From Hetaerina americana (taxonomy: Eukaryota; Arthropoda; Insecta; Odonata; Calopterygidae), in NCBI GenBank assembly GCA_022747635.1, contig JAKTNV010000006.1, forward strand, positions 69,251,090 through 69,315,089: DNA of 64,000 nt, in the 5' to 3' direction. Of this stretch, positions 23,666 through 34,507 are shown piece after piece. The notes beneath the pieces are model-generated. The model worked only from the letters and a program-made list of their open reading frames with translations, had not been told where the DNA came from and ran no database searches. A program made the position numbers and the translations under genes. The stretch's first letter is position 1; the number at the start of each line of letters is the position of its first letter.

Positions 23666-25280
23666 ACTCATCCGCACCACACACTCTCAGGCGCTCCTTA
23701 TTTACGAAAACCCCTTCCTTACCCCCTTTCATTTTGCCTTCATGGGCGCTCATTCAGCTCCAAAAAATTCAGAATCCCTTCCGACATCTTCCTCCTCAGA
23801 CCATCCCGACACTCGGGTTTACAGCATTCATTTTTATATTTACGTCATCATCGCTTCTAGGATAGGATGCTGCGAGGTAACCTTCTAAGCTATTCTGCGC
23901 TCTTCTATCCTTTCGTCTCCCGTGCAGATTTTCTTTTCCTTTCCCTTCTAATGAATCCTACTCTGAAGATCTTGGGTAAAATATTGTAACTAAGCATGTG
24001 ACTCTTTCGCTCGTATCTATTTTTGGATCTGGTTAACCCATCGCATGACTAAATAATTTAAGGACTTTATGGAGACATGGTAAAGAATGGAGACTGTGAT
24101 AAAATTCCTACGTCTCTGAAGCAGGGTTGAAAGTAATCGGTACCTTGCTTAGGTGTATACCACAAATTTCTCTAAAAAAATTGAAGGCTTGGCATGAGAC
24201 TGTTATACAACAGTTCATCTTAATTTGTTCATTTATATAGGACATTAAAATATTTTGACAGAAAAGGGTATATGTTTTTTGAATTCCTTATAACTTCTCA
24301 CAATGTGATTGGATGACACGCCTCAAACCAAGACTTCAGAAGTCTTGGGCCATGTTTTTGAAGTTTTTTTAGGTAACCTGTATTTGGGAGGAGACGGAAA
24401 ACTCATTATCCCTACTAATCAATCGATAATAAAGCTTGCTCACGTTAAGGTGTGGAAAGAGATCAAGGGAATAAGCGTCTTAATTCACTCCTTGGGGGAC
24501 TGAAATGAGATTTTCAACATGAGGTAAAATAATTGAGACTCTATTACACACCCCTTTTTGTGATGAAGGATGATCATACTCGGTTTGAATATGAACACTT
24601 CGTATCAAAAATTAAAAATTAGGGTATGCATTGAAGAAAGTAGGTAAGTGAAAAATATTCAATGAATTTTGTATACAAGAATGGTTTCTTTTTGAAAGAT
24701 TGAGTGTACACCAAATTGAAATTTCTTCAACCCTACAAACTGTAATAGTAAATTTATTGCTACATTTCACAGCATGTATTTTAAACCTCATAAGCATTCC
24801 TTTCTTAGAGAGGCAAATATTTTAATTTATTAAAAATGCATCAATCATTAGAATGCATTTTGACTTTTATGCAGCATGGTCAAGATCGATTTTGTATAAA
24901 GATGCTAAACTGAACTTATGAATTAAAAAATACTACATATTTGTCGAAATTTTCCGAAATATTTCCAAGCCTTGCACGTTTAGTTTAATGAAAAAATTAA
25001 ACTATTACCCACGAAACCACTTACATTTGACAAGAATTCCGCTCGAATGATGATAATATTCAATTTATAATCAACCGTAAAATTTTAATATTCGCTCGTT
25101 CTTCACTTTCATAAATTTTTTAACTTCATTCCGATGCCAGATTAACGGGAAATTCATTCGGAAAATACATAATCTCGAGAACATTCTCGTAACAACGGTA
25201 GAACCCTTACAGCCGAGCAAACAAAATAGGTGCTGACGCACGGGGGAAACCACACTGCATTGAAGCAGCCTGAGCTGGGC
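23666..25280. other. AT-rich DNA, nothing recognised
   Basis: The start (23666-23860) is pyrimidine-rich. The remainder is AT-rich with no repeat partner or coding signature found. Confidence 0.4.
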
Positions 25281-26440
25281 TGAAATTCAAGCGGAAGATG
25301 AGCCGCCGCTCTCATTTACGCGCGAACGTGAACTCATCATTATGTCGAACCCCATGAGGACACGCTCGCTCCTCCCTTCATCCCCTCACCCATCTCAAAT
25401 TCGGTGCCTTTCGTCGCGGAGAGCGGAAAGGAGTGACTCTACCCGAAGGGACGAGCTCAACTTCCACCTCCACCCACGTCCCCTCCCCAATCGACAACGG
25501 CGAAGCGGCGGCGTGGGTGGGATTGGAAGAAGGGGAGTCGGAAAACTTAAAGAAAGGGACGGGTAGGTCGGGTTGCGGACGGGAGGGGGCGTTAGAGAAG
25601 AGCCTTGAGGGGGCAAGCGGAAGGGGGCATCATCACCCGATGTTTTAATAATGCAAGTCGCGTACGCCTCCGTGGGTGAGGGCGCCGACCCCCCAAACCA
25701 CCCTCCGGAGCGAGCAGAGGGGGTGTGGAATGGGAGTTGGGGGGGCTCTGTAGATGAGCTGGAAAACGTTTTGAGGGGTATCGGTGGAAGGGATTGTGAG
25801 AGGCGGGAGGGAAGAGAGGGTGGGCGTGTGGGGGAGATCACGGTGGTGAAAGGTTGTGAGTCGCGGGGGTGGAAGAAGCGTGAGCGGGGGTGAACTCGAA
25901 GACGGCCCACGAGGGGAGAGGGAAGAGGTGGAGGAGAGGTTCTCCGCGCTGCCATCTCCTGAGCGGCATACAAACCAGCGGTATCAGGGGCAACGATCTC
26001 GAAATTTCCCACAGGCTCTCAATGCCTCATTCCATCTCAACACGCTTCCCCAAAAACCCATTCCACTCCCCTCCCCCCCCCCACCTCCCAACTGGGCTCC
26101 ATAACGCTTTCCCAAGACCCTACCTCTATCGTGAGCATTTACCCCAACTATTCCTCACCGTCTCCTAAGGACCAAACTTCTTTCTTTTACAACGCCCACT
26201 TAACTTCCTCTCCGCACGCCCTCTTCCAGCCTTATTCGGTTCGTCTGCCATACACGTATCCTACACGTCTTCCTCTTCAACACCCCGCTCCCTGCCGCTT
26301 CCTCCCACCTCCCTCCACCGCTTTGACCCGCCACTCCCGTCATCACTATTTCTCAACTCATCGGGCCCATTTCCACTCCCCGAGAACGATCCCAAGATAT
26401 TCTCCATCATATATCTGCTTAAACACCGCGGTGAAGGCGT
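25281..26440. other. GC-rich block with purine-to-pyrimidine strand switch
   Basis: From about 25500 to 25945 the plus strand is G/A-rich. From about 25990 to 26440 it is C/T-rich with long C-runs (26070-26085). CpG is frequent. Long frames on both strands here (for example 205 residues on minus, 25395-26012) have only Pro/Ser/Arg-rich composition. A CpG-rich promoter region is one possibility. No TATA box or splice-anchored exon could be supported. Confidence 0.35.
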
Positions 26441-26815
26441 GAGAGTGAAGCGGAGAGGAGTAGTCTAATGACTAATTGAAAGCATTTTCCCATCCTGTAG
26501 CCTGAAAGGTTTTCTTTAAGCTCCCTGAGAGAGGGGGTGGGAGTGGGAGGACGGGGAGAGATCCGGCGGCGGGAGGCTTTGTTATCGGCGTGGTGCAAGA
26601 GGGGCCAGGTGCCTGTCGGGGAGTGAGTTCCAAACGAGGGATCGGCGCATCTGTGAGGATGCGTGACAAATGCCGCCGAAGGTAACGGATTCCGCGAGGA
26701 AACGAGAAATTCATCGCGGCGGATTTCCTTCTCAAAAGCACTAATGGCTGAAATATCTGATTGGAGGTACTCAGGGGTGAGATAACGCAAGAAAAATCGC
26801 CTCCACCAGTTAAAT
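26441..26815. other. GC-rich flank, nothing recognised
   Basis: Continues the GC-rich region up to about 26720 with many CpG sites. Minus frames of 118-123 residues overlap each other in different phases, which argues against a real exon. Confidence 0.35.
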
Positions 26816-27228
26816 ACTTCATTTCCACAGAATGGAATGCACCATTTAAGCAGAAAATGCCCTATGGGTCGTTTAAGTTATCTCATTTTTTTTACTATTA
26901 CCTTGATGCGTACTAGAGCGGCACAATGAAGCGAAAACGGAGATTTCAATAGCTTTTCATGTAACAGTAATTAACAAGGGAACCATGAACTTAGCAAACG
27001 AAAGGCATAAATTAACAAAGCGGGATGATCAAGAGGCATTGCAAAGATGACATTTTAAAATTAGGATATCTCTCTTCAGAGTGACAAAAACTATTATATT
27101 TTACTATTATATTAATTGTAAATCAAATCTTTTTTTCTTTCTTCAATCGTTTCTTTCATCATTTAAAAGTCTAAAGCCGTACTAATTATAATAAAAGCAA
27201 CAATGTCAGAGTACAAAAACCATTCGCC
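26816..27228. other. AT-rich DNA, nothing recognised
   Basis: No coding or repeat signature found, apart from a short phrase at 27208-27231 (AGAGTACAAAAACCATTCGCC) that echoes the SINE end described next. Confidence 0.4.
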
Positions 27229-27400
27229 TTGTGGAGTGTAAAAATAATTTCCCTTGACCGGTATTCGAACCCGGGTTCGGGTTCGAATCCCGGTCAAGGT
27301 GAATGATTTTTACACTCTGAAATGATTGCATTGATAAGCATATATGTGGTTGACCCCATCATATAGTTACTCTCCCACAGTTTCTTGGAATGATTTTCTG
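27229..27400. repeat. Head-to-head SINE copies (family 3)
   Basis: The left part (27234-27270: GAGTGTAAAAATAATTT, CCCTTGACCGG, TATTCGAACCC) is the inverted copy of the right part (27272-27319: GGGTTCGAATCCCGGTCAAG, GTGAATGATTTTTACACTC). GGTTCGAATCC is a canonical tRNA B box. The right copy continues through GCATTGATAAGCATATATG to a diverged TTACTCTCCCACAGTTTCTTGGAATG. Two heads therefore meet at about 27271. Confidence 0.7.
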
Positions 27401-27630
27401 GAATATTTATTTAATATAATTTCGTTCTATTTCTCTCTAACAGGTGATGAACGCAAGTCTCAAAAACTTGAATAATAAAATCAATACGAAAATAAATTAT
27501 ATTCAAAACCGATATTCAGAATATTATAAAGGCATATTTTAGGAAATTTCCCTACCATACTTTACCTCATTATATTTGTTGCTATAATCTGATGGGTACG
27601 AATATAAAATATGTATTTCATGACTAATTT
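27401..27630. other. AT-rich spacer inside the SINE cluster
   Basis: Nothing recognised. Confidence 0.4.
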
Positions 27631-27850
27631 CAAGAAACTGCAAGAGATTCCGCGACAGTAACTTTAAACGGAGTCATTCATTAATGTGCGTTAAAATGAA
27701 AAAATTTTAGAGGGTAAAAATATTTCAGAGTGAGTTTCACACTATAAAATTGTTGCATTAAAATGTATATTAGGGGATGGCTCCATTAAAAGTCTTTGTT
27801 GCGGCATCTGTCGCAGTTTCTTGGAATGTTTTAAATGGTTCAGATTTGCG
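27631..27850. repeat. Two more family-3 SINE bodies in opposite directions
   Basis: 27637-27725 reads as the inverted body (CAAGAAACTGCAAGAG, CGCGACAGTAACTTTAAACG, GAGGGTAAAAATATTTCAG). 27726-27830 reads forward (GAGTGAGTTTCACACTATAA, TTGTTGCATTAAAATG, GGCTCCATTAAAAGTCTTTG, TTGCGGCATCTGTCGCAG). The forward body matches 4991-5036. Multiple inversions make the order hard to reconstruct by eye. Confidence 0.6.
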
Positions 27851-29690
27851 TAAAGAAGACGAATAACGTACTTAATATTTGTGCGACACTTATTGATTTG
27901 TAAATTAAACAGCGATATGCAAGGCTGCTCTATTTACGAATAGATAATGGTTATATTTATTTTCAACTAGAGGGCTATCCGTAGAAAACAGTAATAAGTG
28001 TACATAGTTCTTTCCCTAAATTAGACTCACAATCAATGCAGCGAGTAATTTTACAAATATCAGAAATGTATTAGATTAAGTAAAGTCAAAAGCGTTTTAT
28101 AAACCTAAATTAGGTATTTCTGTAGTAATAAAATTAACAACTATACTCAAGAGCAAATGCACAGGACTACACGGTAAAATGTGTATATCTTTCGAGCAAA
28201 GAACCATCAAAATTCCTGTAGGACTCAATTTTTCAGATATTTCGCAGAAAAATTAATTAAATTGATTTCCTTTGGTTTTATTTAATGATAGAGATAGAAG
28301 TTTAATTATCTGAATTACCTTCAACAAAAACTATGTCGCATAAGAAATGAACAATTACCGGTAAGGTGCATGCATTCGGTAATTTTATCAATGCCTACTC
28401 GGATTTCAGTAATTTTTAACTTTACCAATATTTCAACTATACTAATTGAAAATCTATTATATGCTTTGTTTCATCGGAAAAAAAATTACAATTGAATATT
28501 GCTCTGGGGAATTTCTAAATATAAACATTTTCATTGAGAAATAAAAAAGCTCTCACGTTGCAAAGCTGTATCAGGTGGGGCAAAGCAACAAATCATTGAT
28601 ATACGATATACTAATCAAATTTCCCCGACCATGAACTACGCCGCCGTGTCTTTCCTTCACCTAGTTAGGCTATCGAGCGTCTGATATTTTAAGCAACGTA
28701 ATTGTATCGTTGCGGTAGTATATTACTAACTAGCTTCTCAAAGAGTCCAGATTCGAGATTCTAAACCCGGGAAAAAAGTTACTCTGTGGTATTCTACTCC
28801 ATATCATAGTATGGTGCAGGATTATCTTCTTGAACACTATATTTCGACTAAGTCAGGAGGCTGTGGTCGTATTTTCCTCGAAGCATCCTGCTAAAAGCAG
28901 GAAAATAACTCCTTTGGGTTTTTATCCGTATATCAGTCTCCTTATTATCTTTCACTATAATATTTCTTATAATTTGTTTTAACATGTATTAAACTGTTTC
29001 AGTATGGCATATAAACTGAGAACATGCATCAATATCATCAGCAGTATTTCAACACTTAAATTGACCAGCTACAGCCTTCCGTTCTTCTCTATTCAGTGTT
29101 GTCTCCCTCACCCCCTGGTAGTAACCTAGTTTTACGTCCATCTTAATGGCTTTTATACACTTAGTACTGGTATGCCTCGCAAGATTGTTCTTTCAATTTT
29201 CACTATCATTATATTTCTAACAAAACCATTGTGCCTCAAGGGGAGTCCAATTCATCTACACATATTCCGTAAGTTCTCCTAATTATCCTTTCCTCTTCTG
29301 GTCTTCAATACACTTCATTAAACACATTTTTATCATTTAAAACTCAGCATTCAGGAAATCAATAGCAACAAGAAATGCCATTCCGGGAAGAAATGCCAGT
29401 AACACCCATTATTTGCAATGCACACTTTTATTTTGACTTCTAAGAAGTAGAAAAACCTAAATACATTTGTTTTCTTATCATGCCTAAATATAACTACTGG
29501 TGGGTTCTACAAAGACGCTCTCCTCGATTATATTTCAGCATGTTTCCAGTTGTCATAGATTTACACGGAAAAACATGAATATATCTTTGAATAGTTGCCG
29601 CAACAATACAATGGTATTTGGGTTAATGCATAAATTAGATATTCTTTCTTGGGAGAAAGATTCCTGGCCAATGAATCGGGGCATTTGGTT
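27851..29690. other. AT-rich DNA, nothing recognised
   Basis: No family signature, TIR or RNA gene was supported. A 100-residue plus frame at 29500-29802 overlaps the SINE head that follows. Confidence 0.4.
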
Positions 29691-29724
29691 GCATAAACCC
29701 CCCGCTGATTTCGGTGTATATTAC

Positions 29725-29812
29725 GTTTCGCAGATAGATCAAGTGGTTGGAGCATCGACGACACATGTTGAAAGACCCGTGGTTAAAGTCCCGGTCAAGT
29801 AAATATTTTTGC
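29725..29812 (+). repeat. Degenerate tRNA-like SINE head
   Basis: AAGTGGTTGGAGCATCGACG resembles an A box, and about 30 bases later GTGGTTAAAGTCCCGGTCAAG aligns with the B-box end of family 3 (GGTTCGAATCCCGGTCAAG) with substitutions. AT-rich sequence and then a TA array follow. Confidence 0.5.
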
Positions 29813-29819
29813 GCTATTG

Positions 29820-29822
29820 ATA

Positions 29823-29846
<24 letters not shown>
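29820..29846. repeat. (TA)n array at LINE copy A 3' end
   Basis: Short TA array followed by a T-run (plus strand) that corresponds to the A-rich 3' end of the minus-strand LINE. Confidence 0.9.
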
Positions 29847-29857
<11 letters not shown>

Positions 29858-29950
29858 GGTAATCTACCGGTTAAAGTAGGTTTTTCGATGGACACAACTA
29901 CCAAACAAATCTTTTATGACTACTAACAAAACACAACCCTAAATTCTACT

Positions 29951-30458
29951 CTACACCTGGTCCCTCTTCATCTCTGAGTACTTTCTTCCGCCCTTCATCC
30001 CGTCCAACATCCCTATCCTGTTCCTTCCCTTTCCTCTTTTGCCCAACATTCTACCCTCTATCACAGTCTTCAACATCCCACTGCCGGTCAACACCCCCTT
30101 CATCCACTTTTCCTGCCTCCATAGGATTGCTCCCAACAAACCCCTCTCTTCGCCCACCATACCAAGTACTTCCTCATTTGTTTTCTTCTCTGTCCATTTC
30201 ACCTTCTCCATTCTTCTCCACACCCTTATTTCAAAAGCCTCCAGTCTGTCTATCCTCCTGCTTCAATGACCACGTTTCCGCGCCGTACATAGCTACGCTC
30301 CATATCAAAGTTTTTACGAGTCTTTTCTTAACATCCTTACTCAAAGTCCCTGTCATCAACTCCCTCCTCCTTGTGAAGGCCTCTTTGCCTAGCGCAATTC
30401 TTCTCCTTAGGTCCCTACTACTTTGACCGTGTTGGTCCAAAACACTACCGAGATACAT
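29951..30458 (-). pseudogene. LINE copy A, C-terminal domain in broken frames
   Basis: Two frames. 30231-30458 encodes YLGSVLDQHGQSSRDLRRR, then KRLVKTLIWSVAMYGAETW, and ends in a frameshift (RQTGGF). 29951-30223 resumes with WRRMEKVKWTEKKTNEEV and ends in RKYSEMKRDQV. The intact copy B shows that the frameshift is a 2-base loss and that the codon before FMYLGS is a CAG-to-TAG nonsense change (near 30467). Both lesions are also present in copy C. The region follows the RT palm in RTE-type LINEs and has no known catalytic residue. Confidence 0.85.
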
Positions 30459-30502
30459 AAACTATTCCACCTGCTCTAGTTTTTGCCCTCCTATTTTAAT
30501 GT

Positions 30503-31543
30503 TTAGCTTAGCCTTTTCGTTCGAGAAAATCGCAAAAACTTTGTTTTATTAATACTGATTCTCATCCCATACCCGTCGCACTGAATTTTCAATTCACTCA
30601 GCAATGCTTGCAGCCCCTTGGCTGACTGACAAACTAAAGCTTGATGATAAGCGAACCAAACTGATTTCACGTATTCCCCGCCCACTTCCATTTCTACCTC
30701 GAGTTCTTCCCATGCCTCTTTGATCATTTCCTCAGCATACAGGTTGAGCAGCAACGGTGATAATAGGTAACCCTGCCATTCGCCTCTTCCTAATACTGAC
30801 CAACCGGACTCCCCGTTTCCCACTCGCACCTGAGCAGTCTGAGACATGTATAGGTTGCGGATTAGCCTCCTTTCCCTCAAATCTATTCCTATTTTCTGCA
30901 ATATACTCATTAGTTTTTCCCAATTCACTCTATCAAACGCTTTTTCGAAATCTACGAAACAGGCAAATACCTCCTGGTTGTGTTCTATATTCCTCTCGAT
31001 TAATAATCTCATTACTGCAATGGCATCACGCGTACCTCTCCCCTTCCTAAACCCAAACTGATCATCCCCTAAGTAATCATTTGCCCTACTCTCTATCCGT
31101 TTGTTTATGATCCTGAGAACAACTTTAGCTGCGTGGGATATCAAACTAATTGTCCTATAGTCCTCACATGACGTGGCCTTTACCTTTACCGTTTTCGGAA
31201 CTAAAACTGATCTCACAAAGTCTTCCGGCCAGATTCCCTCCTCATAAATGCTACGGATCAGCCCATATAGCCTCTTCCTCCCACATTTTCCTAAGCATTT
31301 TAAAAGTTCCACGGGAATGTTATCTACCCCCACGGCCTTATTTAGTTTCATCTCCCTTAATGCCCTTTCTATCTCATTGTCTAGTATGCCTGGACCTAAG
31401 CTGTCTTCCTCTACGTCATTTTCTTTTTCAATGTCTAACTGTGTTGGTCTGAGTTCTTTACTATACAGTTCTTCTATATACTCCTTCCATCTCTGTTGGA
31501 TCTTTCCTGCGTCAACTATTACCTTACCCGCCTTATCTCTAAC
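30503..31543 (-). pseudogene. LINE copy A reverse transcriptase, catalytic box destroyed
   Basis: The frame covers the RT domain. It includes DNEIERALREMKLNKAVG, DYRTISLISHAAKV, DDQFGFRKGRGTRDA, ACFVDFEKAFDRV (motif A, Asp retained), GEWQGYLLSPLLLN (RQGC expected) and SVWFAYHQALV (FADD expected). The usual two catalytic aspartates are Tyr-His at 30644-30649. A 1-base deletion then shifts the frame so that it ends RTKRLS. Upstream the frame runs into the end of the nested 753-bp mariner, which supplies the apparent start; the true coding sequence continues on the other side of that insertion at 32301. Confidence 0.88.
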
Positions 31544-31545
31544 TA

Positions 31546-32298
31546 CGAGGGTCATCCGGAAAGTAGTACCCGTTCGTGAAATAAAGACACAAAAGTAAAT
31601 ATTAACAAACATAAACAATTTTATTTGAAAGAGGATACTTTAAACTACTTCTCAACATAATCTCCAAGCAAATTAAGGCATTTGTCATAACGTGTGACAA
31701 GTTTCTGTATTCCTGCTGCATAGTCCTTCGCCGCCAGCTCATTGAGATACGCGAGGGACCCATCTTGCACAAATTTTTGCATAATGCAGATGGTGTTTAA
31801 CAATTTCATGAACAATTGTTCGAGAAACATTGGGAAAATGCTCACAGATGTCATCAATTGTGACGCGCCGATCGTTCCTCACGAATTCGTCAACTGAGCT
31901 CACCAGTTGGTCTGTAATGACAGACGGTCTCTCCGAACGCTCATCGTCGTGTGTGTTCCCCCTCCCCATGTTGAAGTTGCGACACCACCGCCGAACAGAC
32001 GACTCGTCCATTACATTGTCTCCATACACCTCCTTTAATTGGCGATGAATATCACATGGGCGAACGTTTCTTGAATTGAGGAATTTAATCACTGCCCTCA
32101 CTTCACAACTGGCGGCGTTCTCAATTTTTTTAAACATTGTAAACAATCACAGAAACAACACAGGCAATGCTAGCGTCACGCAACTTGGCTCAGAGAAGGC
32201 AGACAAGCCACTGAAGCTATCTGACCTCGTCCAGCGGCTACTCGCGTCGTCAGCACTTCATGCGGCACGAACGGGTACTACTTTCCGGATGACCCTCG
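31546..32298 (-). mobile_element. 753-bp deleted mariner, copy 2, nested in LINE A
   Basis: Ends match copy 1 (CGAGGGTCATCCGGAAAG inverted repeats) and are flanked by exact TA duplications (31544-31545 and 32299-32300). Removing the element and one TA restores the LINE frame (AMLI followed by VRDKAGK). The mariner therefore inserted into a LINE frame that was intact at that point. Same length as copies 1 and 3. Confidence 0.95.
31739..32137 (-). CDS. Mariner transposase N-terminal (HTH-only) ORF, copy 2
   Basis: From the ATG at 32137 this frame encodes 132 residues identical to copy 1 except for NSRN instead of NARN near residue 24. The two helix-turn-helix segments are intact and the frame stops at WVPRVSQ before any catalytic aspartate. 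The out-of-frame C-terminal tail lies at 31645-31738. It sits antisense to nothing and in the same orientation as the host LINE, so LINE read-through transcripts could include it. Function unproven. Confidence 0.75.
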   Translation of the reverse strand: MFKKIENAASCEVRAVIKFLNSRNVRPCDIHRQLKEVYGDNVMDESSVRRWCRNFNMGRGNTHDDERSERPSVITDQLVSSVDEFVRNDRRVTIDDICEHFPNVSRTIVHEIVKHHLHYAKICARWVPRVSQ

Positions 32299-32300
32299 TA

Positions 32301-32716
32301 TTAGCATAGCTCTTCCTTTCTTACTTCCCGATAACGATTTAACTTTGCTGTACAGCGCACCGATTTCACCCTTCCTCTGCAGACTTTCCATATCCTCGCA
32401 CTGCGTCTTCCACCATGCGTCTTTTGCCTTATTTGTTGCCCGCCTCAATTTATTGTTCAATTCTTTGTACTTCATTTTGCCTAATTCTGTATTTATATTC
32501 TTCCATTTTCGCCGCTCATCCATCTTTGTAATCATCTCATCCGTGATCCATGGTTTCCTAGTCCTTTTAGCGTTAACGGTTCCAATAGTGTCTTTTGCGG
32601 CTTTAGACAACCCTTTTTTGATCATTTCCCATTTTTCTTCGATAGTAATAAGCCCTTTACCATCCTCCATGATTTTCTCTACCGCCTGTTTGTATTCCTT
32701 CCTTTTCAACCCATTT
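32301..32716 (-). pseudogene. LINE copy A, linker between endonuclease and RT
   Basis: Encodes LKRKEYKQAVEKIMEDGK, then RTRKPWITDEMITKMDERR and KDAWWKTQCEDMESLQRKG. This is the usual linker of RTE-type LINE proteins (W.T.E...m.eRr.wk). It is open from the nested mariner boundary to about 32716, where a one-base frameshift separates it from the endonuclease end. The apparent ATG at 32709 is not the protein start. Confidence 0.8.
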
Positions 32717-32920
32717 AATGCTTCTACATTCCATTTCTAACTCGCCGCCCCTGCCTTATCCTTTTGAAACGTACGCTACATTTCATAACAACTAAACTGT
32801 GGTCTGAGTCCGCATTCGCTCCCGGAAAGCTGTGGGAATTTATCACACTATTCCTAAACCTGTGTCTAACCAGGATATAATCTAGCTGATATCTTCCTGA
32901 GTCACCTGGCATTTTCCATG
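32717..32920 (-). pseudogene. LINE copy A endonuclease, C-terminal part
   Basis: Encodes TWKMPGDSGRYQLDYILV, then NADSDHSLVVMKCSVRFK. DYILV and SDHSLV are the signature C-terminal motifs of the apurinic-type endonuclease/exonuclease/phosphatase fold, with the catalytic Asp-His (SDH) retained. It is separated from the N-terminal endonuclease part by the nested 1322-bp mariner and from the linker by a frameshift. Confidence 0.85.
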
Positions 32921-32922
32921 TA

Positions 32923-34244
32923 CTACCTTAATCAAAAAGTTCCCGGAATAACCACCGTGTGGCGCTCCCATCGTTCCGATTTGAGTTCTGTTTTTTTTGT
33001 TAAATTGGTACATCTGTTGTTGATATTCCCTTTAAATCTTAGTGTCATAACTTGACATTTGCAAAAGTTACGTAGCCAAGAGTACATCTATCTCTGTGTG
33101 TGTTGGCGATTTTTTACAATTTCAGAAATGGATTTAAATTTGCAACAACGAACTTGTATTAAATTTTGCGTAAAAAACGGATTTAGTGGCGCACGGACGT
33201 GGAAATGTTGGAAAAGTGTTTCGGCAACGATTCTCTAAAAAAAACGGTCGTTTACCAGTGGCACGAGCGGTTCAGAAGTGGTCGTGAGTCAATCGAAGAT
33301 GATGAACGCAGTGGCAGACCATCGACATCGAAATTCGGTGATAAAATTGATAAAGTAAAAGAAATGTTGGTCAATAACCGCAAATTAACCATCAGAGAAA
33401 TAGCGGAGGACTTGAACATTGCCTATGGATCCGCCCAAGACATTGTGGTTAATGATTTGGGTTTCCGTCGTGTAGCAGCAAAGTTGGTGCCGAAAGACCT
33501 CAATTTCATGCAAAAAAGAGACCGTGTTGACGTCGCAAAAGACATGATTTGCGAGGCTGAATCCGATCCCACATTCATCAAAAGGATCATTACTGGAGAC
33601 GAGACGTGGGTTTATGAGTACGACACGCAATCCAGACATCAGGCAAGTGAATGGCGTTCACCAAATGAGCCGAGACTAAAAAAACCACGTCGTTTTCAGT
33701 CAAAAAAGAAGGCAATGCTGACGGATTTCAACGGTGTAGTGCATCATGAATTTTTGCCAGAAGGCCAGACAGTAAACAAAGAGTATTATTTGGGCGTTAT
33801 GAGACGTTTGCGTGAAGCAATTCGCCGAAAGAGACCAGAAATGTGGGCAGAAAACTCGTGGATTTTGCACCATGATAACGCACTGTCGCACAGTGCTATC
33901 ATTATTCGTAATTTTTTGACGAAAAATGCAACAAATACCATCCAACAGCCACCGAATTCACCTGATTTGGCTCCCTGTGACTTCTTTCTGTTCAATCGAG
34001 TTAAAAAACCATTACGGGGAACGCGTTTTAGCAGCCGAGAGGAAGTAATGGAAAAATCGCAGGAAGCACTGATGGACATACCGAAAACCGAATATAAAAA
34101 ATGTTTCGAGGATTGGCTCAAGCGCTGGCATAAGTGTGTTGCAGTCGATGGGGATTACTTTGAAGGGGACAATATAGATTTAGATGAATAAACTTGTATT
34201 TTTAATTTTCTGAATAAATTCCGGGAAATTTTTGATCAAGGTAG
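32923..34244 (+). mobile_element. Nearly full-length mariner, 1322 bp, nested in LINE A
   Basis: The left end CTACCTTAATCAAAAAG and right end (reverse complement CTACCTTGATCAAAAAT) form inverted repeats of about 27 bp ending at TTCCCGGAAT. The left flank is TA (32921-32922). The right flank is CA (34245-34246), probably a mutated TA. Removing the element with one duplication restores the LINE frame RRRY-TWKMPGD. It lies on the plus strand, opposite to the LINE. It belongs to a different lineage from the 753-bp mariners. Confidence 0.93.
33128..34191 (+). pseudogene. Mariner transposase with all catalytic residues, one frameshift
   Basis: The long frame (33199-34191) gives 330 residues: HTH regions (VVYQWHERFRSGRESIED, DDERSGRPST, LTIREIAEDLNIAYGS), the LVPKDL motif, and the catalytic triad GDETW (Asp 134), HHDNALSH (Asp 226) and SPDLAPCDFFLF (Asp 261). 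The spacing between the last two is 34, the D,D34D pattern of mariner. The natural start is the ATG at 33128 (MDLNLQQRTCIKFCVKNG). One base is missing near 33197, putting the first 23 codons out of frame. The total would be about 354 residues, the normal family length. It is therefore one lesion from intact. The GTG at 33199 is unlikely to be a start. Confidence 0.9.
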
Positions 34245-34248
34245 CATA

Positions 34249-34507
34249 CCTGCGTCTTTTGTGGTGTCTAAACCAAGTGTTGGTGATGACTAACCCCTGT
34301 TTCCTGCGGAACTCAACTGTTTTCTCCCCGCGGTCATTCCTCGTGACTAAACTGTAGTCGCCCACCTCATCACCATCTCTTCCTTCGCCTACAGTCGCAT
34401 TCCAATCCCCCATCACTATCAAATGTTTCCCTGCAGGAACACACGCGATCATGTCCTCTAACTGATCGTATATCTTATCGACCTCTTCTTCCTTATGATT
34501 GCTCGGT

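Noticed and set aside
25395..26012. 205-residue minus-strand frame
   Set aside because: Same compositional explanation; Pro/Ser/Arg-rich with overlapping frames on both strands and no family signature.
33199..34191. Domesticated SETMAR-like host gene
   Set aside because: The transposase is flanked by its own inverted repeats and TA-type duplication inside a LINE, carries a frameshift and has no fused host domain.
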